Assembly: GCA_032719365.1 (NCBI GenBank)
Contig: CM064873.1
Coordinates: 40,649,742-40,713,741 of the forward strand
Direction of reading: 5' to 3'
Length of the DNA stretch: 64,000 nucleotides
Origin: Prinsepia uniflora
Lineage: Eukaryota; Streptophyta; Magnoliopsida; Rosales; Rosaceae
Numbering within the stretch: the stretch's first letter is position 1; every line of letters begins with the position of its first letter. The position numbers and the translations under genes are program-made. Positions 11,584 through 23,000 of the stretch are shown here, one piece after another. Under the pieces are notes generated by a model. It saw only the letters and a program-made list of their open reading frames with translations, did no database searches and was not told where the DNA came from.

Positions 11584-13065
11584 CTTGTTCGAAGAACAAA
11601 GAAGAAAATGAAGAAAATGGAGAAGTATGAAAAATGGTGGGGGTTTCGGGTTTGTGTGTTTGGGGAAGGAGAAAATGTTGATCTGATGAGGGAAGAGAAA
11701 TGGAGGGTGAGGATTTGAGAGATTAAATTAGATGAATGGCTAGGATTTAATGTTAGAAAGTTTAATTATAAAATAATTAATATAATAGTATTTAATTATG
11801 TAGATCCACAATTTAGGGAATTGTCCAATGGGATGAGTGACACTTTGTCACTCATCCATGGGACCCACCTAAAATATTTAGCCCAATCAGATTTTGCCAA
11901 ATCATCACCGTCTCGAAGTACGTGCATAGTGAAATCGAACTTTCGTGACCTATAACTTCGTCGTCGAACGTCCGAATTCGACGTGCCGCCTGTCTATGGA
12001 TTCGTATCTTCCCGATCTACGTAATGGTCCTCGGCCATCGGACCTCTTGGTCAAAAAGTCAACATTTGACCCCTTTTAACCAAAATTACCAAAATGCCCC
12101 TAAACTTCCGAACATCATAACTTCCTCCTCGAACGTCGGAATTGAACGTGCCACCTGTCTATGAACTCGTGAAGACACGAATTACGTCACGGTCATGGTT
12201 CAAAGTCCATTTGACCGCCCGATCAAAAAGGCAACGTTTTGCCACCGCCTACGGGCAAAACTGTCATTTTGCATCGTTCGTTCGATTTCGCCCAACTAAT
12301 CACCGATTAACCTCACTAATCGTGATTAGTCACTATCTAATCCTGGAATTTGGGACGGGTCGTTACAGTTATCGTGATACCCCCCGAGTCCTATTGATTG
12401 TGTTTTGAGTTTAAAGACTCGTTGATATCCCAGGACGGCCTGATATATGTGAGTTTAAAGACTCGGTAATTGATATCCAGCAAACCGATTGACTTGTGAT
12501 TTATTGTTGATTTCTAATGTTTTCGGATGTGTTGGGCAGTGACCCGGTTTATGTGGTTTGATGGATTTTGGATTATATTGTGTACTTGGATTTGATTCAT
12601 GATTTTGGGATGAGGTCATGTGTTTATGATTGCGGGCTAAGACCCGAAGTTTAAGAAAAGGAAAATGATTTGATTTTCGTACACAGTTTTCTTATGATGA
12701 AAATGTAACGGATTGCGAAATGATTTTCGAATGCATGCATTGGTTTTACGTGGAGGGTAGAAATGTCTTTCTGTAACTGTTTTATAACTGATTCATTTTT
12801 GTCCACTCACACCTTTTGTGTTTTTATTGACCCTCCAGGTCGTGGCGCGTTGGTCGAGGCTGATTGAGAGGCGGAGGCATGAGTGAGTACGTGTGTGGCT
12901 ATCCCTTGTTTGGCAAGTACGGAGGGTATTTTGGGAACTTCAGTCGACTTGCCAGACGGGAGCAGGACCGGGCACGGTTATCAATGTCCCTTCGGGGGCG
13001 GTCCTGTCACCTTAAGTGTTGAGTGTGACTTTGTGTTTACTTTAATACTTAGTTTTTACGTATCA

Positions 13066-14045
13066 TCCAATAATAACAATCGTGCTCCTGAGTAATTATA
13101 TGGTCCGGTCGCTTTGTGTAATGACCCCTCGCATGCAATGGGCAGTGACTACCCCAGTGTCCCAGACAACTAGAGGAGAGCATCCACATAACCACATATA
13201 AGGATGGTATATGGAAAACATTTTATAAAATCATGTCAAAACATCTCAAAGGAGCCTATGCCCGGGATTTCCATAAAACCATGATAAATCCTTAATGGCT
13301 CTCATGCCCGAAGTATAATTTTCATAAACCATTTCCGTAAATCCATTTCATAAACCACAAATGAGACTCATGCTTGATATCGTATCAACTGGGTCTCTAG
13401 CCCGATAATGTAAACCAAATGGGTCTCAGCCAGACACTTCATTAAATCAAATGGACTCCAAGTCTAATAGTTTCCAAATCAAATGGGTTTCATACTCGAT
13501 TCCATATTTCCAAGTCCAAAATCAGTTCATCAAATGATCATTGAAATACCAACACATATAAACAAAGTAAAAAACCATAACCTCGAAATACGTACAAATA
13601 CGTAAATCATAAATACCACAATCATAATCGTAGAAATCACATATATAAAATATATAAAACAGTTATGCATGCATCATATTTAGAAAACAAAAGTCCACTC
13701 ACAGACCGTCCTAGGTGCGTCTCGATACCCGGGCATAAGCCTCCCCGGGGCTAATTCACCGTCTCCGGAACTTCCGGACTTGTCCAAATCATACCAACGG
13801 TCACTAACAGACTCTATAAGGTCATACGTAAAACCTAGGAATAGTAACGGCTCGGGAGCTCGTCCCAAGACTAAAACCTCGATTTGACCAACCTAACGAT
13901 CTCCGATCGAGCCGAAATCACCACTATTGAATCCGGATCGTCAAAACCTTTAAAACAACACTGGTCTCACCTCAAAATTCGTGCCCACGTGCGTGGTCAA
14001 CATGAAAGTCAACTCTACCAAAAACTCAACACTGATGTCATGCTG
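13066..14045 (-). repeat. Fragment L: gypsy LTR remnant, reverse orientation
   Basis: The sequence resembles reversed LTRs elsewhere in the window: a cap-like region at 13082-13190 similar to 61255-61350, repeats of the 'atgggtctcatgcccga' kind, and TCCACTCACA at 13693-13702. Element A ends against it, so A apparently inserted into it. The right edge against the phosphatase pseudogene is approximate. Confidence 0.6.
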
Positions 14046-16464
14046 ACTCGGTGATAACTTTTATGGAGACATTAGGCGACCTTTTAAACTGTTTGGAAAG
14101 GAAAGAACAATTGGGCCATGGAGGAATGTCCCAAGATTTATTCCTTCTAGTGAGCAGGAGTTGAAGTCCAGATATGAGACAGCCAAGTCTAACGCTGGTT
14201 ATTCTCGCCTTCCAAAGAATACTAAGGTGTTTCATCCTCATTTCTCTAATCTTCTTCCTTCTAAGCCGTAGCGTCTCAAGCTTGTAGGTAATTGGTACAT
14301 GGGATGACCATGATTACGGATTAAATGATGCAGGAAAAGAATCAAAGGCTTCTCCTTGATTTCTTGGATGAGCCTCAAGATAGTCCGAGGTGAGGGAATC
14401 TTCTCTCCTTATGGAATTCTCATTATGGCCTTAGAACTAAAATATGCCAGTGGTGACATTGTTGAAGCTTCTTTTTCTTTGCATGAACAGTATTAATATA
14501 ATTTTATCTAATTGTGGTGTAGGGTAAAATTATTTTTCGTAATCCCAAATTACTGCTGATTAGATCAAATTATTATCATGGTTTCAATGTAGGCGCAAGC
14601 AAGACGGAGTTTATGCATCCTATACACTTGGCCCCATGGGTAGACAAATCAAGGTAAGAAGTGAAAGCATTCAATTATTTCTCTCAAACTTTTTTGTCTT
14701 ACGGAATTCAAATGGGCTTTCTCAGGAAGCCTATTCTAAGAAGCCTAGAACTAAGTAGACCAGTATTATCAGCATCTGCAAACCATGTCTTTCTTTCTTA
14801 ACAATTGGATATTTCATATATTCTAAGCCACTAATAGACAAATACAAAGTCAGGCGCAACAACTGTAAAGAAAACCTCAGCTCAGGTCGCAACCATGCCT
14901 AAGAAAACGACGCTGAGTTTTTTTACTAATTGTGGGCAATAAATTTCCTCAGGTTATCCTATTAGATACTAGATATCATCGAGACCCATTACATAGTGAT
15001 GGAACTATCTTGGGGAATTCACAGTGGGAATGGTTAGAAAAGGAGCTGAATGCTTCTCCAACTGCCGTTACCATTATCGGGTCTTCTATGCAGTTATGTT
15101 GTCAATTTGATGCCTAAAATATGAGTTATTATGCTTGCGAAAGTGCATATCATGTTTGTTGTTCTAAACAAAGATATCAGCTGTGTACATTTTATATGTG
15201 CTCTACTCCCTAGTGTAATCTAGTTGGATTGTTTCTATGTGATGGTCTCTGGTGCAAATTTTGTTAAACATCCATAAGTTTGAGTAAATTTTTTTCTCGT
15301 AATTCAGGTAATATCAAATCTTTCAGCAACCACTGGGCCGTTGTTTTACATCGAATCTTGGGGACGTTTTCCAAAGGAGAGAGATCGGCTATTTAAGTTG
15401 CTAGCAGATACTAAGGTTGTACATATATGCTCCAAGATGCATATTTTTAATTGAACTTCTTTAGAAATTTCTGATAATGGTACTAGAAGCAAGTGCATGA
15501 GGCAAGTTCTTTTGTTTTTTGTGCTTTTAGAATCTGCTCCTCTATATTTCTCTCTCTACATCTTGACTCGACAGCAAAGAACGCTTAAATCTGTTATTTT
15601 TTAAATCATCTTCCTTTGTAGGGAGACGGAGTATTTTTCATTAGTGGAGATGTTCACTTTGGAGAAATTATGCGTTATGATTGTGCCACTGGATATCCAA
15701 TCTATGATGTTAGTATGTTACTGCAAGTGGGATTACCCAGGCAGTTGAAAAGGTAGCCCCTCCACCATTACATTTCTTAGTGAGATTTCTGGCATGGTTA
15801 GCTCCTACAACTATGAGAGTGATGAACCAGAACTGCAGATACAGGTCGTGCACATATGATATGCATCTCACTGTGAACTTGACTTTTGCACGAATTTCTG
15901 GTGAGAAAATGTCAGTCTTTGATCTAATTTTTCCGGCTGAATATTTTCTTCAGGCCTGCCTAATTTTGGAGCCGTTGAGATAGATTGGGATGCAACTCCT
16001 GTGACATTGAAGATTTCAGTGAGGGATGTGAATGGAAATCCTGTGATAGGTGTAACTACTTCGCTATCAGAATTGCATGCAAGAAATTTGAACTCTTTGA
16101 GCACCAAGAAAGCGAGAGAGCATCAAAGACACTGTTCTCTAGAAGTCAATCTATCATGGATTGCCAGATATCGCCTGATTATTCTAGCTAGTTTTGCTGC
16201 AGCTAGTATGTTTATCTCAGACATTTATTTTGCATCTTACATGGGATTGTTTTGTTTCTTCATTGCATCTGGAATCGTTCAGTGCTTTCCCATCACATTA
16301 ATTTTATTTATTTATCTTTTCCGATTGTGCCTCTATTTGATGTTACTTGTGTTTGCCCTCCTCATTATTATATTTTCCCATTGGATTTTGCAGTTTCAGT
16401 TGTTGGTTTGATAGGAGTAGTTTGGGGTGCTACATTAGCGTGCAGGAGAGGTGTCCGTGACCTC
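14046..16464 (+). pseudogene. PhoD-like metallophosphatase pseudogene, main part
   Basis: Exon-by-exon translation gives a plant PhoD-like (calcineurin-type) phosphatase. Blocks in order: 14046-14226 (RRPFKLFGKERT); 14288-14389 (IGTWDDHDYGLNDAG, the metal-binding DDHD block); 14593-14653 (QDGVYASYTLGP); 14953-15093 (VILLDTRYHRDPLHSDG); 15308-15415 (ESWGRFPKERDRLFKL); 15622-15858 (VFFISGDVHFGEI, the GDVH metal motif); 15954 to about 16220 (LPNFGAVEIDWD); 16400-16464. Damage seen: a frameshift with lost codons near 14338, an 8-bp insertion at 15712-15719, and splice donors changed from GT after 15093 (TT) and 15858 (AT), and probably after 16220. The N-terminal exons are absent. The last exon is cut at 16464 by element E and resumes at 30008. 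PhoD enzymes hydrolyse phosphoesters; this copy is not expected to be functional. Confidence 0.85.
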
Positions 16465-16949
16465 TGTTCATAGCCAAACTGGTCGGCCTGGGTAAAGGTC
16501 CAAACTGATCTGTCTCTGCTCTACCAGCTCCAGGCAAACCGCAGATCATGCCAACAAAGCCCGGAATGACCTAAGAAGAACAAGTCTCGTCGGCCAGGCT
16601 TACTGACAAGTCATCAATGCTATCCGGGACCACCACAGGACACCTGACAGCTCCTAAGGGCATCAACATTTATCTCACATTGACAAACACCAACAAACAC
16701 ATTCAATGCTACTATAAATACAAGGGCATCCCCTTCCAAAAGGTAAGGACAATCTTGCCCTCACGCTGTCTAAATTATTACAGTACCCTTCCACTTAACT
16801 GATTTAAGCATCGGAGACTGTTAGGCCGGCACCACACCGGTGTCCCTTTGTACTTACCCTCTTCCTGTGCAAGCCATAACATTCCGAGGGAACGAGACGA
16901 AGGGAACTCAGCGAGGCGAGATTAAGTTGATCCATTTTTTGCATCAACA
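16465..16949 (+). repeat. Element E 5' LTR
   Basis: A 485-bp LTR, roughly 95% like the 3' copy by eye over its first 140 bases. The TATAAATA box is at 16713-16720. Confidence 0.92.
16713..16720 (+). promoter_or_regulatory. TATA box in element E 5' LTR
   Basis: TATAAATA, conserved in the 3' LTR at 28323-28330; the likely U3 promoter of the retrotransposon. Confidence 0.7.
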
Positions 16950-16971
16950 GATTAGCGCCGTCTGTGGGAAT
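16950..16971 (+). promoter_or_regulatory. Primer-binding region of element E
   Basis: The LTR is followed by g-atTAGCGCCGTCTGTGGG, a start-of-internal-region signature common in plant Ty3/gypsy elements. I did not assign the exact tRNA. Confidence 0.55.
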
Positions 16972-17031
16972 CTGAAACAACAGCCCACGCTCTCATTCAC
17001 CAGATCAGCCGTCCCGAATCTTGCCAAAGCC

Positions 17032-18745
17032 ATGTCGGACGAACGAGACGAAGGAGAGCTCAATCACACCCCCTTCACTCGGGAAAACACAACTAGGAGC
17101 GTCTCAGATGCCTACCGGCAGACGCTGGACGACTTGATGCGCGAAGTGGCCGCGCTGAAGGCCCACAATGCAAAAATCGATGCGAAGAACCAACTCCTAA
17201 CGGAGCAGTACGCGAACACACTTACCCTCGTAAAGATGTCCCGACACGAAGGCCAACCGGGAAAAGAACTAGCCGACCGGTCACAGGCCGAGGAGCGACA
17301 GGCCGACAGGCCACGTGCCGCGCACATTGCACTCGAGAGGTCATCAGACCAGCCAGGAAGACAACGAAGGCCGAACCCTGCCTCTTCTGGTCGATTCCTC
17401 ATCCAGCCGACGGGGGCAGGACCCTCAGAAACCAAGATCTACAGGGATGCCCGACAGCTGCTGAAGGAGCGCCAAGTCATACCGGCTAGGCTCTCCTATG
17501 AAACATCAAAGGAAAGGACCTCATCGGTACGGCACCACGGTTCCACCGACCGCCAAGTCACCACCGGACACCCGGACCACGGGCCAGGGGACAGTGGTTG
17601 CTAGACAACCTGGAAGGGCGAAACCCACTCGCGGGAGCACCATCCTGACGAAACAGACTCAACGGCATGTAGTTATTCTCAAGGCCGAGAAACAAAGGTC
17701 CGCCAGGACAAGAGCCGAAGGCCGACCGAGATCTCTACCCAACTACCTACCGATGAGAGCGCGGAGATCGAAGCCCTCCTGAAAAAGGTACGTGCCCTGG
17801 ATGCAAAGGAAGATAGAAGCAAGGCGCTAGCCTTAAAGAAGGCCAACCCTGGCCCCTTCTCAGAAAGACTCCTCCGTTCTCGTCACAGAACCGGGATCAA
17901 GCCCCTTAAGATCGCTCTGTACACGGGGAAAGGAGACCCCAACACCCACTGGAACAACTACACTTCTACTTTGGCATACCGCGATGCTTCGGAGGATGAA
18001 CAGTGTCTCATTTTCAGCTCCACCCTCACGGATGCGGCCTTAAACTGGTTCTACCGTCTGCCGCCAAGCACGATCGATTCTCTTGAGGACCTACATTCTA
18101 CGTTCTTGATTCAGTTCATGATCCAAACCATTAGGCTCGTATCTACAGACGATCTATTCTCCTTCAGGCAGAAGGATGACGAGACCCTCCAAAAGTATGC
18201 CGTAAGGTTTAGTTGGAGTACTCTCGCTGCCATGATACGGATGACAAGGCCGCATTCAATGCCTTTAGGAGTGGTCTCAAGGAGTCTCCTTTCAAGTATG
18301 CGGCCCATACAGAGGACTGGAGCAGCTACGCCGAGCTTATGCGCAGAGCCAGCATTCACGTGAAGGCCGAGTTCTTCCACACTCCTCCGAAGGAGAGCAG
18401 AAACGCTCAATCCCCTCCCCCCCCCCCCCCCCCCCCCCCCGCGCCACAAATTCGGGAAGGACTCAACCAAGCCCCAACAATCACGGAGACAATTGTTCCG
18501 ACACGGGAAAGAGGAAGCTCCACTTTGATTCCCGCAATCAGGAGAAGAGGGGACGGTTAGGTCACGACGACCACGACTTTCGACTCGGGAACCCCCAAGA
18601 GGGCAGGGGATTGGTAGCAGAGGGCGCATGCCCCAGGCGCCGGTTCAAGACATACACGGTTCTGAATACCACACTCGACAATGTCTTGTTGAATGTGGAG
18701 GAGATGATCCTGAAGCCCAAGCCACGAAACCCAAACTACCGCATC
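17032..18745 (+). pseudogene. Element E gag remnant
   Basis: A likely start ATG at 17032 (MSDERDEGE) leads into an N-terminal coiled-coil-like stretch (LMREVAALKAHNAK). After frame breaks near 17600 and 17780 comes the retrotransposon gag domain (17890-18370: TLTDAALNWFYRLPP, then SFRQKDDETLQKYAVRF). A frameshift near 18210 moves the reading to the frame holding AAFNAFRSGLKESPFKYA. A C-tract at 18417-18440 is read as poly-proline. Sequence matching a gag C-terminal block (YTVLNTTLDNVLLNVEE) follows to about 18740. Gag forms the virus-like particle of retrotransposons. Several frameshifts make this copy non-functional. Confidence 0.8.
18417..18440. repeat. C24 homopolymer inside gag
   Basis: A run of 24 C. 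Length may vary or be an assembly error; it would shift the gag frame. Confidence 0.85.
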
Positions 18746-18990
18746 ATAGCTTCGTTGTTTCTGGGTGACCGGCCTAAAGGAAGGGTCGATGGTGAGCCGG
18801 TGGCAGATCACGTCGGTGGAAATACCGGGCATGTCTGCGTAGGACCAAGCGAACACCTCAGCGTTGTCCTGAAGGAACCTGATGAGGGCGGAGCGGATGT
18901 CGGGACTTAGTTTCGAGCCGATTCGAACCTGACGGTCCTTTCCTCTTCTCACCGGCCGACGCTGGCGGACTTGAAAACAAAGGCTCCAGG
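18737..18990 (-). pseudogene. Inverted stub of element E pol (region just before reverse transcriptase)
   Basis: On the minus strand the frame contains FLQDNAEVFAWSYADMPGIS and VICHRLTIDPSFRPVTQKQR. This is the conserved stretch that precedes reverse transcriptase in plant gypsy polyproteins. It points opposite to gag, is cut off before the catalytic YxDD block, and sits directly between gag and the antisense ORF. It looks like the product of an inversion plus deletion that removed most of pol. Confidence 0.75.
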
Positions 18991-19025
18991 GGCTCCCCGG
19001 TAACCTCCTCCACATCAGTTGCGGG

Positions 19026-20020
19026 CTACGATCCCTCGGCCTGACTTGACCCCCCGGCTAAGCGCAGTCTCGGCTTAACCCTGGCCGTAGACTTCGTCTT
19101 CATTGGCTGCCTGAAGTCCACCTTGGACGACGCCCCAGCTTTCTGTGCCTCGACCTTCGCATCCTCGGCCTGCTTCATGATCTCCTGTATCTTGGTCATT
19201 CGGTTCAAGCACTGGGTGGCTGTGGCAAGTACGTAGTCCGGAGGAGTTGACCAAAACAAAACAAAAAGAAGTAAATAACACAGATGCCCCTGACACATTT
19301 CACAAGGGATGAAGGGTAGATACTTACGTAGTTCTAATATCAGGCCGACCTTGAGCAAATTCTGAGGTAGCCGCAAAAAATCCCTACTCCTTTCTGTTCG
19401 GTCAAGCTTCTCGAAAAATTCAACACAATCGGTTTTTTCCTGGTCGGTCACGCTTGGACACTTGAACACTTCTGCAAAAGCAAAGCACATTAGAAAGGCC
19501 TACGATAATCGAATACTACACCTAACCGACCTACACAACCCAACACTCGTCACACCTTTCGATTGGTAATTTCTTGGTATTCTACGGTCAGCCTCGGTTA
19601 AATACGACCCCTCCCAATCTCCGCACACCAACACAAACCTGTGCATCCATGCCTTTTGTGATGTGGGAATATCCCATATAAACGGTCCCCGAGTCTCCTA
19701 TCTTTATCTTCGACATACACCCACCCTGTCTTGTCCATTCGGAGCTGATAGAGGAAGTTGATGTGGCCCCATGTCGGTTCTCCTTTCCCAGCCAACCTGA
19801 AAGCTGTGTAGACACCTGTCAAAGCAATCCATGCATTGGGATTGATTTGACCGATAGCTACCCCAACATGGGCAACCATCATTTGAACCCACGGATGCAG
19901 CGGCAGGACGACTCCATGGGTGAAGACATCAGGGTGAAAGGTCGTCCACGGCTCCGGAGGATCACTCGGCATGTCCGTATCCCCGACTAGCCTCATCACC
20001 ACTGAATCGGGCACGTGAAA
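19026..20020 (-). pseudogene. Antisense extra ORF of element E, C-terminal part (Transposase_28-like)
   Basis: Read on the minus strand, 20020-19600 encodes a conserved block with VLPLHPWVQMMVAHVGVAIG, GQINPNAWIALTGVYTAF and GHINFLYQL. This pattern matches my memory of the 'putative gypsy type transposon' domain (Pfam Transposase_28). After a probable short intron, 19490-19026 adds a charged region (EFFEKLDRTERSRDFLRL, KIQEIMKQAEDAKVEAQKAG). The upstream part lies across solo LTR F at 26210-26707, and the reading passes cleanly through the TGAAA target site. Tat-lineage elements are known to carry such ORFs antisense to gag-pol; the role is unknown. Confidence 0.72.
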
Positions 20021-23000
20021 TGACAGGACCGCCCCCGGAAGGGGCATCGAAAACCGTGCCCAGTCCTGCTCCCGTCTGGCAAGATGGCAGAAAACCCCAA
20101 GTTACCCTCAGTACTTGCCAAACCAGGGATAGCCACACGCACTTACTCATGCCTCCGCCCCTCGTACAGCCTCGAACAACGCGCCACGACCTGGAGGGTC
20201 AATAAAAACCAAAAGGTGTGAGTGGACAGAAAGAATTCAGTTTATAAAACAGTTACGGAAAGACGTTTTTACCCTCCAAGTAAAAACCAATGCATGCATA
20301 CAAAAATCATTTCGCAATCGGTTAACATTTCAACATAAGAAATCAGTATATGAAAATCAAAATCATTTTCCTTTTTCTAAATCTTCGGGTCATAGCCCGT
20401 AGTCATAACACAGGGCTTCAGCCCAAAACCACGAAATCAAAACCATGTATACGACATCACCAGAATCCATCAACCATATAAACCGGGCCACTGCCCAACA
20501 CACTCAATCATCAGAGAATATCAAGGAATCTCAACAAATCAGTTTGCTGGATATCAAGTGCGCCCGAGTCTTTAAACTCAAAACCATGCGCATCATCAGG
20601 CCTTCCCGGGATATCAACGAGTCTTTAAACTCAAAACATAATCAATAGGCCTCGGGGGTATCACAATAACCGAGTCTTTAAACTCACGAGTCTTTAACTC
20701 ATTAAGGGCCCTCCCCCGCCATCAATTAACCGAGTCTTTAAACTCAAAACGTGTTCCAGCAATAGCACCGGGTCTTTAAACCCAAAACAGATTCCAACGG
20801 GTCTTTAAACCCAAAACATTTTTCAATCACAACAACTCGGGATCTATCCCGAAATCACATTTTGTCATAACAGGACTCATGGTCCGAATTTCCCCATTCA
20901 ATTCCCCAAATCATACTTCCCAAACAAAATCAAATTACCATTACACACGGGGCATGTACAATCATACCAAATCACTTTATTAAATCCTTTTTCATTCCCG
21001 AATTCGAATTCGCAACAATGATTCCGTAAGCCGGCATCCGGAAGCATCATCCCGAACCCAAACCAAGAATCCGTTTTCAAACTTCCGAAAACCGAAATCT
21101 CGTTCATCAAAATTGCTTTTATGCCCCGAGCATCAAGCCCGAAATCTTTTTTTTTTCAAAATCCATTTTAAATCCTTGAAAACACCTCATATTTCAAATC
21201 TCAAGGTCAAGACATCAAAACCACAATCAAATCATCCAAATCATGGTCAAATCACAACATACTCCTAATCTCGTAAAACGTGTATAACCGTGAAAAATCT
21301 TGAAATCCGTGTCAAAACCGTAAACCATATTCACAATTGCAATCCAACATCTTAATAACATGATATGAACAAATCATATAAAATCATTCGTTAAACCATC
21401 ATAAAAACATACGGGAAACCATAATCTCGAAATACGTGCAATTTCGTGTGCGTATCAAAAATGCGTATAAATACGGGAATCGAAATCATCACAGTTCATA
21501 ATCATAATTATAGGAATCGTAGAAATATTTATGCATGCATTAAATTTTGAAAGCAACGTCCACTCACACACCGTCCAATAGGGCTCGGTTTCATGCCACA
21601 CGCGGTTCCGTAATTTCTGATATTTCCCAGAAATTCCAAATCCTGTCCGCAAACATACTTTAGTGTCACTAAGGGCTTAAATAACAACATACTAATTTCC
21701 CATAATTTTCCGGGAATTAATCATTATTTACAAACGTAACATAAATCTTCGGACCCTCGGAAAAACATCGAAATGGTGTCCGATAAATTCGAAACTAGCG
21801 TTAAAATGTTCGTTACAATGTGTAGGACAAAAGTCATTTTGAACTTACCTTGAAAATCGGACCCACGCGCCGTCACGCGCCGCCGCAAGCGGCTGCACGT
21901 GACACCCACGCGCCTGCTACAGTAACCCCAACGGTCACCATCTTCACCCGACCGCCTGGTAAATGGGCCATTTGACCCGCGTCAAACCCGATTCAATCCC
22001 TGCGATAACCCAACTAATTCTTCAATTGATCATTCAGATGGACTCGTAACATACTTAATTAGAGGTCTGTGTCCCACATTCACGTCAACACAGCCCCAAA
22101 CCAACTCAATTGAACATGGGTCCTAATCGGGTTCGAAGTTCCAATTCATCACATAGGCATTGTTTTTCTTCAATTGATTAGCTATGAAGCTTCATAGACT
22201 CACCCTCAAGATGATTGGGGACTCAATTTCACAAGAGCTTACCTCCACAACCACGACTCCAAGCTCAATTTTCCTGAACTCCGTCATCCCTGTCCATGGC
22301 TCCCAGGGCCTTCTAGCTTCGTCCCATCGATCTGGATCGACCAAGTGAAGTCCCAGAAGACATAACCTCACCCCAATTGGACTTGGGCTGGCCTACATTT
22401 CGAATTCGGGTTTTTGAATTTGTTCAACACAGGTTTCGGGTTCCAGTGCACAATTTCACTCAATTCCCCCGTTCGTTCACTCTCTGCTTGACAGGACCCG
22501 CCCCGATCCCACAGGGACCACAAGGGGACGTGCCCTGCTCCCGTCTGACACCCAATAATTCATACCAATTTTAACCTAAAAACATCAAATGCATAAATAA
22601 CCAAATTAAAGTCATACATCAAATCCGAATTAAACGAATGTCAGACAAGGGATGAAATCCAAAATTACAAGTTGCGAGCACGACTCTATAGTAAACCTGC
22701 GGGTACACCACCCAACAGGGGTTCAGGTACGCAGAAGTAGATCTATGCCTCAGCCTCAGGTTCCTCCTCTACCTCAGTATCCCGACCTGAAGGGGTTACC
22801 AAAAACATTAAGGGTGAGTGGACCGAACTCAAGTTTATAAAACCATTTGATAAGTAAAACATATAATTTACCCCTCCGTTTTCCAAACATGCATGCAGCA
22901 TCATTTAAAATCATAAATAATATAATATGAATCATAAGGCATGTAATAAAACCATAACCATAATTTTAGCCACTGCACTATACACTCCAATCCCGACATC

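Larger units (their letters stand above)
8488..12366 (-). mobile_element. Element D: gypsy solo LTR in reverse orientation, holding fragment K
   Basis: On the plus strand it starts TGACAGGACCC and ends GGGTCGTTACA, i.e. an inverted LTR. The 5-bp TSD is GTTAT (8483-8487 and 12367-12371). Without K it is about 2.88 kb, close in length and sequence to the LTRs of element G. It contains a (TG)n run at 11560-11583. Confidence 0.85.
6044..13009 (+). mobile_element. Element C: gypsy solo LTR (about 3.1 kb) holding element D
   Basis: It begins TGTAACGACCC and ends GGTCCTGTCA. It is flanked by a perfect 5-bp TSD, CCTTA (6039-6043 and 13010-13014), inside the 3' LTR of A. The two parts, 6044-8487 and 12372-13009, join into one LTR once D and its TSD are removed. 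There is no primer site, gag or pol, so this is a solo LTR left by LTR-LTR recombination. It is related to solo LTR F. It contains repeated GGGTTTAAAGACCC/GAGTTTAAAGACTC units and the GCGCGTG module (about 7293-7380). Confidence 0.85.
3243..13065 (+). mobile_element. Element A: non-autonomous Athila-like LTR retrotransposon, interrupted
   Basis: The 5' LTR remainder (3243-3588) matches the interior of the 3' LTR (from about 5758). LTR termini are TGATA...TATCA. The internal region (3589-4615) is only about 1 kb and has no gag or pol, so the element is non-autonomous. The primer-binding site resembles the 3' end complement of tRNA-Asp used by Athila-type elements. B lies in its 5' LTR and C in its 3' LTR. 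The left end of A is outside the window. Confidence 0.85.
4616..13065 (+). repeat. Element A 3' LTR, split by element C
   Basis: The LTR runs 4616-6043 and resumes at 13015-13065; removing C and one TSD leaves about 1.48 kb. A TATAAATAG box at about 5249 is a plausible LTR promoter. It starts TGATAAG and ends CGTATCA. Confidence 0.85.

Noticed and set aside
14046..16464. PhoD-like gene as a functional gene
   Set aside because: A frameshift, an 8-bp insertion, altered splice donors, missing N-terminal exons and the E insertion rule this out.
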